DNA of 64,000 nucleotides. Origin: Deltaproteobacteria bacterium (lineage in GTDB: Bacteria; Myxococcota; Kuafuiibacteriia; Kuafuiibacteriales; Kuafuiibacteriaceae). Every line of letters begins with the position of its first letter. Positions within the stretch are counted from its first letter, which is position 1. The translations under genes were made by a program, and so were the position numbers. Shown here piece by piece: positions 54,110 to 63,000 of this stretch. The notes under the pieces were generated by a model. The model was not told where the DNA came from and made no database searches. It worked only from the letters and a program-made list of their open reading frames with translations. The DNA lies in contig JADJBV010000001.1 in the NCBI GenBank assembly GCA_016703535.1, forward strand, positions 3,896,001-3,960,000. The letters are read 5' to 3'.

Positions 54110-55851
54110 CTGACGGTTGAAACCACTCGGTGCCACAAGGCTCACAGGACTGCCGCCGAGCACCTCGACGAGGTCTTTGCGGGACTGAATCGCTCCCAGC
54201 GCCGGTGGGCCCTGCCCCTGCTTCGTGCACTCGATCGGCTGGGGGGTGACGCCGCGGTTCCTGCGGTTCGGGCCGAGGTCCGCCGCGTGGTGGGCGCCGC
54301 GATGTCTGAGGCGCAGTGGGCCCGCGTTGAGGCCAAGAACTACATTGGGTGGGCCCGCTTTGAACTGGTCAGCCTCGGGTTGATGGAAAGGAGATCTCGG
54401 GGGAAGTGGGCGCTGAGCGAGGCCGGGCGGGCCCTGGTCGAGCGCACTCGCGACCTGCCCCTTGAGAGCTTTGCCGAAGTGCTCCCGGCCGACGAGAGCG
54501 CGGCTGCACCTGGCGCGGCGACCGAGAGCGTTGAGGCGACCTCCACCGACGCCTACGAAGTCCCTGTGCTGCGCGCGCTGCGGGGTGGACCGCTGCAAAG
54601 GGCGCGGCTCTTGGATGTGGCGGTGGCGAGCATCGAGGACCAGCTCTTGCCTGGGGATCGGCGCATCGGGACGCCTGGATTGATGGTCGCGCGCTACCGA
54701 TCCGCGTGGACCCTCTCCAAGCTGAAGAGCAAGGGCGAGGTGCGATCGCCGTCGGCGGGGCTGTGGGAGCTGACCGCGGCGGGCCGGCAGCGGCTGGAGG
54801 CCGAGGAGGCGACTTGGGACTTCACCAAGTTCCCGGTGGGGACGGCGACGGTGCTGCCGGAGGGGGCAGAGACCGGGGATCTCGAGCCTTCGGTGGGGGT
54901 GGCGGCGGCGGGCGCCGAGCGGACCTTTGAGTCCTTGGCCGAGGTGGTCGAGGACCGGGTGTTCGAGGCGCTGCGGCTGCGGCTGCGGCCGGACCTGGGG
55001 CCGACGCCGAAGGATGAGCGGGTGCGGGTGCCGCGGAACGTGATCTTTTATGGGCCGCCCGGGATTGGGAAGACCTTCGTGGCCCAGGAGGTGGCTCGGG
55101 CGTTGACGGGGCGTGAGGCGCCGGAGGAGGGCGGGCGGTGGAGCATCGTCCAGTTTCACCCGAGCTACGCCTACGAGGACTTCGTGCAGGGGCTGCGGCC
55201 GAACATCGAGGAGACCACGCTGCGGTACGGCCTGGCCCGGGGGCCGTTCCTGCGGGTGTGTCAGGACGCGGCGGAGGATCCGGACCACTTCCATGTGTTG
55301 ATCATCGATGAGATCAACCGGGGTGATCCGGCGCGGATCTTTGGCGAGCTGCTTTATGGGTTGGAGTATCGGGGCCACCGGATCGAGTTGCCCCTGGGTG
55401 GGCAGCTGGAGGTGCCGCCCAACTTGGTGGTCCTCGGGACCATGAACAGCGTGGATCGGAGCGTGGCCTTGGTGGACTACGCGCTCCGGCGGCGGTTTGC
55501 CTTCGTGCGGCTTTCGCCGAGCCCGGAGGTGATCCGGCGGCTGCGGAGCGGGAGCCGGCGGCGCTGGTGGCGGCGGTGGCCTTGGATAAGTTCAACCAGT
55601 GGCTGCGGGCTCGGCTGAGCCCCGAACACGAGCTCGGTCACTCCTTCTTCCTCAACCTGGGCCTGCCCCTCGATGGGCCCGGGGCCCTGGCCTCCATCTG
55701 GCAGCTCGATCTGCGCCCGCTCCTGGAGGAGTACTTCTTCGGCGATCGGGAGGGCCTCGAGTCGGCCGAGGCCGAGTGGCGGCGGGCCCTCTTGGAGGCC
55801 GAAGACGAGACCCAAGAAGACGGCGACGAGGCCACGCTTGCAAGTCCTTGA
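54110..55851 (+). pseudogene. mcrB: McrB-like AAA+ ATPase with two N-terminal winged helices; frameshifted
   Basis: The only copy with the whole ATPase. Two N-terminal winged-helix-like (Mrr-N type) modules: WALPLLRALDRL...YIGWARFELVSLGLMER and PVLRALRGGPLQ...LSKLKSKGEV. The AAA+ core has GPPGIGKT (Walker A), LIIDEINRGD (Walker B) and GTMNSVDRS (sensor 1). The first domain begins before any ATG or GTG in frame (GTG at 54287); a CTG at 54110 after GGTGGA may be the start. At 55550-55552 the run is GGG where copies 1 and 2 have GGGG, so translation ends early at 55618. The lost C-terminus remains in the next frame to 55851. Confidence 0.8.
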
Positions 55852-57007
55852 GGGCGAGGCCGCCGAATACGCGCCCGTCGACGAGGCCTTCTTGCGGCGC
55901 CGACTCGGGGGCCTCTTCGAGCGGCGGCAAGAGGGTTGGGCGATCACTCGGGTGGTCGGGCACCTCCAGCTCCCCTCGGGTGAGTTGCTCCGCATCCGCT
56001 CGGCCAAAGCCAGCGCCGCCTCAGTGTTGGCCTGGGCCGCCTACGTGGACCCCACCCTCGGCCCCCTCCAAGAGCTCCGAGCCCTCCCCGCCTCGGCCGA
56101 CGAAGGCGATATCGGCGCCCTCCTCGCTCGCCTCTTCGTCGACGAACTCACCCGCGTGGCCCACGGCCACGGCCTCACCCGTCGCTACCAACGCCAGGGC
56201 GTGCGCTCCGCGTCCATCCGCGGCCGCATCGACTTCGCCCGCTTGTCCCACGCCGGCGGCGATCTCTCCCGGGTGCCGTGCGTCGCCTGGGAGCGAAGGC
56301 AACAGACCCCGCTCAACCAAACCCTGGCCGCCGCGGTCGATCGGGTGCACCGGGACCCGGTCCTGCGCGCCGCCGCGGGCCCGCACCTCGAGTGGCTGCG
56401 GGGCCTCTTGGAAGGCGTCCGCCCCGAGCCTTCACACGCGCTGCTCCTTGGCACCACTCAGCTCGACCGCACCGAAGGCCCCTTCGAGGCCGCCCTCGCC
56501 CTCGCCCGCTTGTTGCTCCGGCGCGCCTGCCGCGGTGAAGGCGATCGACACGAGGGCCTGGGGTTCCTCATCAACTTGGAGCAACTCTTTGAGCGCACCA
56601 TTGCCCGTGCCCTCGAGCACGCTGGCATCAACCGACGGATCCAGGTGCCGGTGCCGCATGTGCGCCTCGACGCCCACGGTGGCTCGAGCGTTGGCGGGAT
56701 GGCGGCGGACTACTATTGCCCAGACCTTCCGCGGGGGCCGTTGGTGATCGACGCCAAGTACAAGAGCGCGATGTCCAGCGCCAACCTGCAGCAGATGGTC
56801 ACCTACTGCTTCGTGCTGGGCGCACGGCGTGGGGCGTTGGTGTTGCCGGGGGTGGAGGGGCGAGAGGCGGTGGCTTATCGGTTTTCGGCGGGGGACGGGG
56901 GCGGCGAGGTTCGGGTGGAGGTGGTGGGGTTGAGCATGGATGGGAGGTCGGTGGGTGCGTGGCGAGAGGCGGGGCAACGGTTGGCGGAGCAGATCGCGGG
57001 GCTGTGA
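55838..57007 (+). CDS. mcrC: McrC-like restriction nuclease subunit (copy 6)
   Basis: 389 residues from a TTG at 55838, overlapping the mcrB end by 14 bp. Catalytic motifs AADYYCPD and VIDAKYK intact. This is the copy in native operon context with mcrB. One residue near the nuclease core differs (AMSS instead of AVSS). Predicted to cut modified DNA when the McrB motor is restored. Confidence 0.85.
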   Translation: MQVLEGEAAEYAPVDEAFLRRRLGGLFERRQEGWAITRVVGHLQLPSGELLRIRSAKASAASVLAWAAYVDPTLGPLQELRALPASADEGDIGALLARLFVDELTRVAHGHGLTRRYQRQGVRSASIRGRIDFARLSHAGGDLSRVPCVAWERRQQTPLNQTLAAAVDRVHRDPVLRAAAGPHLEWLRGLLEGVRPEPSHALLLGTTQLDRTEGPFEAALALARLLLRRACRGEGDRHEGLGFLINLEQLFERTIARALEHAGINRRIQVPVPHVRLDAHGGSSVGGMAADYYCPDLPRGPLVIDAKYKSAMSSANLQQMVTYCFVLGARRGALVLPGVEGREAVAYRFSAGDGGGEVRVEVVGLSMDGRSVGAWREAGQRLAEQIAGL

Positions 57008-57100
57008 GGCGGAAGATCGGGTGGGGCGTTTGCTGGCGCGAGGTGCGGCCGACCTTGCGGGCGCGGAGGTGATCCGGGAGACTTCACCCCAACTCCGAAC

Positions 57101-57328
57101 ATGGAAGCGCCGAAGTTCGCGTTGGACGTTTGGGGCAAGATCTCAAATCCCGGCGAGTCGGACGCAATCGAGGCGGTGATGGTCACCCGCTCTCCCGGTG
57201 GCGGCTGGCTGTTCCACACCGTGGAGAGAGGCTCACGCTTTGACGTTTGGCTCGAGACCCTCGAAGAGGTCGAGGAGGAACTCGAGCGGTTGAAGGTCAA
57301 GTGGCCCGCGGCAAGCAGTGACCTATAG
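57101..57328 (+). CDS. Small hypothetical protein
   Basis: 75 residues, MEAPKFALDVWGKISNPGES then GGGWLFHTVERGSRFDVWLE and EELERLKVKWP. Beta-alpha pattern suited to a small immunity or adaptor protein. No family recognised. Confidence 0.45.
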   Translation: MEAPKFALDVWGKISNPGESDAIEAVMVTRSPGGGWLFHTVERGSRFDVWLETLEEVEEELERLKVKWPAASSDL

Positions 57329-57443
57329 GAACATCCGGCCGTTGTTCACGGCTCCTCTGCCCGCCCCTGAGCGGGCCCCGCCAGGGGAGAACGCCCCTAA
57401 CACAGTGGGGAACTGAAACGCCGCGGAGGGTGAGCGAAGCGGT

Positions 57444-57821
57444 TCATCCCCGAACCCACTTAGTACCTGGCAGTTTCGGTGGCCGCTTCTCTTCGCCCAG
57501 CCTCTTCAGGGCATCGGTTGCCATGCGACGAGCGCTTTCCCAGAAAGGGTGATCGCGGAGGCTCGCCGGATCTGCGAGCCTGCCGTCGTCAGGCATGCGC
57601 TCAAAATGTTCGTCGAGCTCCCGCAACGCGCTGGCTGCCTCACTCGAGACGAGCCCCGTGTGTTCCAGCTGACGAACTAGGAGGAAGGCGTCACCGAACG
57701 TCGTGGCAACCTCGTCGGTCGCGGCAACAAACTCAGGAAGCGCGGAGATCTGTTGGTCCGCTGTGGCAGCGACCAGGAGCACGCTACCAACCAATTGCTC
57801 ATACTGTTGCTTGGGAGTCAT
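57444..57821 (-). CDS. Small helical protein, immunity-like
   Basis: About 125 residues from the ATG at 57821 (MTPKQQYEQLVGSVLLVAAT). Helical throughout with LVRQLEHTGLVSSEAASALR and FWESARRMATDALKRL. It lies beside the broken recombinase gene. Function unknown. Confidence 0.5.
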   Translation of the reverse strand: MTPKQQYEQLVGSVLLVAATADQQISALPEFVAATDEVATTFGDAFLLVRQLEHTGLVSSEAASALRELDEHFERMPDDGRLADPASLRDHPFWESARRMATDALKRLGEEKRPPKLPGTKWVRG

Positions 57822-57953
57822 AGCCCACCCTGGGGCACCACAGGAATGCGAACCACACCTCACGGAGTCCTGGAGACCTTCCAGTGGGGGATGCCTACAA
57901 AGTGCCTTGGTGTCCCGGAGCCGCAGCAAGGGCCTGCGACAACTTCCCCGACA

Positions 57954-58751
57954 CTAGCAGAAAGAGCGCTTGGCGATCAGGGCGACCGCCCGGCCGGAGA
58001 GGGGCCTCGGGTCCACGTGCCCGTGCTTGTCGACCCCCCGAAAGATCCCCCCGGACCGGATCCGGGCGACCTGGAGCCAGGCCTCGACGGCATCCACCGG
58101 GCAAAGGGCGGGGTTCTGGGCGACCGGCACCCCGATCGCCCGGCCACGTCCCTCCTGGTCGGTCTTGGAGCGCCGGATCCGGACCTGGTAGCCCTCAGCC
58201 GTCCGCCGAAGATCGGCGACCTCCAGGGCCACCAGCTCGCTCCTGCGGAGGGCACTGGCAAACCCGAAAAGGAGCAAGGCCCGGTCCCGGGCACCGGCGA
58301 GGGTGTTCGGGAGGGCGGTCACGACGCGCTCAAGGACGTCCACCAGCATCGGCTCGACCCGGCGCTGGGCGGTCCCGAGCTCCCGCCGGATCCCCGAGCG
58401 GACCGCCTGGACGTCGGGATGGTCGTGGGGCGAGCTCAGGCCGGCCACTCGGTGGTGGTGCTGGATGGCCGCCAGGATGCTGTCGAGGGTGGCCGCCTTG
58501 TGGTCGGTGGCGGCCTGGTCGGTGAGGTACTGGGCCACGGTGCCCGGGCTGGCGGGCAGGGCCTGCTCGCCGAAGTCGTAGCACCAGGCCTCAAAGCCGC
58601 CCCAGAGGGCCTCGTAGGCGGTCTCCGAGGCCTTGGAGAGGGCCCGGCCAGCGTGGACCTTGGCGGCGGCCTCGAGCCGGCTCTTCTTGAGGATCCGGCC
58701 CCCTTGGTCCTTGCGGGCGTGAACGGTGACGGTGCTGCGCTTTTTGCCCAT
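57954..58751 (-). pseudogene. Tyrosine recombinase/integrase, C-terminally truncated
   Basis: 265 residues. SAM-like core-binding domain (about 40-130), then the start of the catalytic domain: Arg I in ALRRSELVALEVADL, the Lys region RIRRSKTDQEGRGRAIGVP. The frame stops at VALIAKRSFC, before the HxxR, H/W and catalytic Tyr motifs, so about 60-80 residues are missing. It cannot act alone. Its truncated end faces an immunity-like gene, consistent with later recombination. Confidence 0.8.
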
Positions 58752-58891
58752 GGTGCTGGGCAGGAGGATGATCCGACTCGGACGGGGGCGCCAGAAAACG
58801 GTCGAAAGCCGCCCTTCCGGGGTGTCGCTTCCGTTAAGTATCCCTTAACGGAAGCCAAGACACCGAGAGGAGCAACCTAGAGCTAGAGTGC

Positions 58892-59221
58892 TTAGTCTTC
58901 ATCTCCTTCTTCCCCGGCGTCATCGGATCGTTCGACCAGGACGAGCGTATTCTTCGTAACGTTGACACTGACCTTGGGGGCCTGCCAAAGGATCGCGCCC
59001 CCTGAGTGGCGCGTCTGGACCTCTGGAAGGAAGCGAACACCGACCCAACCGTGTTCATGAGCCTCGGCCGTGAACCAGGCTTTCACCCTCTTGGAGATCC
59101 GCTTCGCGGTGCGGCCGCCGTTCTCGTTGTAGAGCGTGAGGACCCGATCGCCCGGGCAGAGCACGGCTGGATTCTTCAGGCCGTAGTCGTTGGCATCGGG
59201 GAACTTGTGTTTCTTCGGCAT
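58892..59221 (-). CDS. Small hypothetical protein
   Basis: 109 residues; Lys-rich start MPKKHKFPDANDYGL, then RVLTLYNENGGRTAKRISKR, acidic end. Could be a small DNA- or RNA-binding beta-barrel, but no family is recognised. The 296 bp between it and the RHS immunity gene hold no supported gene. Confidence 0.5.
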   Translation of the reverse strand: MPKKHKFPDANDYGLKNPAVLCPGDRVLTLYNENGGRTAKRISKRVKAWFTAEAHEHGWVGVRFLPEVQTRHSGGAILWQAPKVSVNVTKNTLVLVERSDDAGEEGDED

Positions 59222-59517
59222 CGATCACCGCGTCTTGGCGCACATAACCAGCACCAAACATACCATGGTCGCCTCCAAATCCCAAACAACAATATCGGAT
59301 GCCCCGAGACTTCGACAGCCGCGGACTCCGCTACCTCCAACACCAAATACCGGAGCGGTCTCGTTCCGATCGACTGCCAAGCAACACCAAACCCCAGGCG
59401 TCGCCGTAGCTCCATTGGGTCGCCTCGCACAGGTTCCCTCAGCCTCCAACCGGTAAGCAGTGCATCGCGTTCCCGTCGGGCCTTACCCATGCGGACCTCC
59501 CGCTCGCAAGGCCCAGG

Positions 59518-60021
59518 TCAACCAGCAAGCCCGGAGGCATAGGCCACAAACCACGGGTGCGCAGCGGTATCCGGAAGGAGATTCTTTGTTGACGCAACAA
59601 ACGCCTGGCCCACCGCTCGCAACATCGCATCCAGCGCCTTGGCATCAACGAACTCAAACGGAGGGTTCGGACGCCATTCCGTTCCACTAAGGCAAATAAC
59701 ATGATACCTTGAACCCTCCGGCTCAAACTCCAGGCGTCGCTGAACGCCCTGCTCGAAGAAATCAATTTGGAAAGCTAGGCCCTGCCTCAGGCCCAAGAGT
59801 GCACCTGGAAGTTGCTCTAGCACTGTTGCCAGGTCAGTAGCGACGTCTACAGGCCAGTGCAAATCCCCGAAGCCCGAAACTCGAAAGGCAAAAGCATTTG
59901 AATCTCCAAGCGACCTACAAACATCCATGATGATGGTATTCACGTCGTGCAGTTCAGAATCGTACATCTCGTCCGGCTCGCGTACAACGGCTTCCCGCTC
60001 CTGCACTAACTCGATTAGCAT
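59518..60021 (-). CDS. Putative immunity protein for the second RHS toxin
   Basis: 167 residues, no signal, 12 bp downstream of the second RHS gene on the same strand. MLIELVQEREAVVREPDEMY, then GDLHWPVDVATDLATVLEQL. Position and lower GC match an immunity gene. No named family. Confidence 0.65.
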   Translation of the reverse strand: MLIELVQEREAVVREPDEMYDSELHDVNTIIMDVCRSLGDSNAFAFRVSGFGDLHWPVDVATDLATVLEQLPGALLGLRQGLAFQIDFFEQGVQRRLEFEPEGSRYHVICLSGTEWRPNPPFEFVDAKALDAMLRAVGQAFVASTKNLLPDTAAHPWFVAYASGLAG

Positions 60022-60033
60022 GTTGCACTCCCT

Positions 60034-63000
60034 CTATGGCACAAACGGAAACGCCGAGATGAAGCCACCGGCGCCGTCCGGCGCGACCACAGCCCAAATT
60101 GCTGCAGAAGTCGTTCCGTCTGCGTGAATAACCTGTCCAAGGCCCTCGGGAATGCGAACGGTCGCAGGCCCGTCTACGACCACACCCTTGAGAAACTCCG
60201 CTGCAGCCTCGTTATCCAACCACTGACCCTGATTGGGACTCTGTCCCGCTGTCCGCGCGCGATCTAGGAGACTCTTTGCGTTCTTTGCTCCCGCCCCGTG
60301 CGTTTTGAACGTATGCCCGAACGTCTTCGTGCTCTTCCAAGACCAATTGAGGGCTCCTCGTGCGGCGGCAGCTTCGTCAGCGTATCGCAGGCTCTTGAGC
60401 AAGGTCCCGGCTCCCCCCGGTACGATTGGAAGAACGACCGCGGCCGAATCGATGACTATGCCAACTCCATCGAAAGCTGCACTCCAAAAGTTGCCACAAT
60501 CTATATTCTTCAAGAATGAGTATACGCCGATTCCGACGTTGGCAATATCCCATGCGGATTCGATATATAGCCCTGTAGGATCGACCCGGTTGATCGGGTC
60601 GTTCGCGACGTATGTGTATAGGTTCGAGTCACCTCCCGCAAACTGAACTGGATCCCTTGACGTCCATCGACCGGAGTATGGGTCGTAGTCGCGCGCTCCG
60701 AACCGGACCAGATTTGTACGTGAGTCATAGAGCCCACCAGCGAAACCGAAGGGCTGAAAGCCTGGATTGGTATCGCTCTCGACCTCCCCAAAAGGCCCAT
60801 ACTCGAGCCGCTGCGCAATGCTACCATCATTGGCGTCTACCACCAGGCGCACGCTTCCGCGGGCATCCTTGAGTAGACGGTACGCGGTCCCACCACGAGA
60901 GAAGTAATCAGGCGCAAGATCGCCGGTTGCGTATACGAAGCGCGTGACCTGACCGCCCGAATCGACCGACGCTGCCAGCCGACCAGCGGACCAGACGAAT
61001 ACGTCCTCAAGGACGCCGTTCACCCACCGACCCACTCGCCGGCCTCCGCCATCGATGGCATAGTCGATGCGATCCCCTTCGAGGTCATCGACCGAGAGGA
61101 GATTGCCTAGAGTATCGTGGGTGTAACTGGTCTGGGCGCTGGTCGCGACTTGGACCCTGCTCTGGAGCTGTCCCATATCGTTGTATGAGTAAGTGAAGTC
61201 CCCGAACGCCAGCAAGCGATCCTGCGCATCGACCGTTGCAGTGCGGGTGCCAGCCAGATCGGTTACAGCGCTTCGATTTCCGTTACCGTCGTAGCTGTAG
61301 CTCGATTGCGCAACGCTGTTGCGCCAGACGACCTCAAGTCGGCCACCGAGGTCGAATTGATACTCGAACACGGTGCTCACTCCGCCGACCATCTCGGTGG
61401 ACCGGACGATGCGACCCAAATTGTCTCTTTCGTCGTCCCGAGTGTAGAGCGGGACCGCGGCAACCTGAGCGTCATATCCCACAAGCTCCCCGTACCCATT
61501 GTAGACGCGTGAGTCACCGACGACTCCGACAGCAGTGGAGACGAGCAATCCGTTGTCGGGATCGGGCTGGAGAGACAACACGCCAACCCTCGTATTGAAA
61601 CCGTCCGGATCGTAGTCGACCGTGATGGCCGCTCCCCCATTTACGGTCTCGGATACCAGTCGAAAGTCGTTGTCGTAGGTGTAGTGAACTGACGCCACGA
61701 ACAGTCCGCCATAGGCGACGTCCGTGATCAGAGAACCATCCCTCGTGTAGGTCGTCAGAACGCCACTCGGGGAGGAAATACTTGCAAGCGCACCCGTGAG
61801 CGGCTCGTAATCATATACGATGTCACCGTCGGGGGTGACTACGTGATCAATCCTTCCAGATGGTTGGTAGATGTATTCGATGGTCCTCGTGTCGGCCAGA
61901 GCGGTCAGTGTTGGACTTCTATCAAGGTTGTATTCCGACTCCAGTGGAGTGCCGACCCCGCTGGCAAGTGGCGGCGGCCGATACTCCGTTTCCAGGTTCC
62001 GTGCGTCGTAGACGTACTCGTGTGCGGACCGCGAAGGCGGGGTCACCGATGTCCTATTACCCCGGACGTCGTAGGCGAATGCGGCCGCACGACCGTCGGT
62101 GGACACGGAGGATACTGGACGGCCGACCTCATCGGAGGTCAGCGATGTAACCCGACCCAATGCGTCCTCGACCTCACTGACCCAGCCTGCAGCGGAGAAT
62201 CGAGTCCTCGTCACGCGGGTACCCTGCTGCGTTTCATAGGGACGCCCCGCGGAGTCGTATCGGTAGACTATGGGCAGTAGACCCGGCACCCGAAGCTCTA
62301 TAGGACGCCCGTGGGCATCCATCTCGGTCTCGGTCTGTCTCCCGGCGGGCGAACGTGTCGTAAGAGTTCGGGTCGCTGCCGCGTAAGTGGTCGTCGAGGT
62401 GCGCCCGTTGACCGTCAAGACAGTTTGGTGGGTTCCAAGACTGAGCGGGTCAGAAGGATCTTCCAACGTTACTGAAGTTGCCCTATCCAGGCGCACCTGA
62501 AGGCCGCTTGGCATTCGGGTGCTGGCTTCGACAATGATCGGAGCGTCCATGCCGAACCTCGGATCAGGTCCTCGCTTCGTTGTGCTCACGACGCCATCGG
62601 CGGAGATCGCTTCAGTCATGCCGGCCGCGTTCGTCTCTATGCTCGATCTCGAACCATCAGGTGCGACCACCGTGCGCACCCCGGTGCCATCTGGGTTCTG
62701 CACGATCTCGTGCACCGTGCGACGTCCGAGCCCGGTAACGTGCTCAATCTCGCACCCGGTGGAGAGCCTCGTGCGATCCAGGGTTTGGAATCCCCCGGCG
62801 GGGTCCTGGTCGCGGAGGAGTCGGCCAGCCGAATCGTAGGTGCGAGTTCCGGTGTAACCGGCCGGGTCTGTGTGGCTCGTGAGGAGCCCGGTGTTGTCGT
62901 AGCCGTAGCTGTCAATGGCGCCGACTTGATCCTGGATCGAGGTCAAATACCCACTGGGATTCAACGTCAGCACCGTCTCCTGGCCAAAAGGTCCGACGAT

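Noticed and set aside
30679..57007. Treating the mcrC copies as an insertion sequence
   Set aside because: No transposase, no terminal inverted repeats and different 5' breakpoints; they look like recombination-derived fragments, not transposed units.
57360..57425. Segment ending GGGGAACTGAAAC, reminiscent of a CRISPR repeat
   Set aside because: Single occurrence with no spacer-repeat periodicity and no cas genes in the window.
59222..59517. Short frames in the gap before the second RHS immunity gene
   Set aside because: Low-quality translations in all frames; no support for a gene or RNA.
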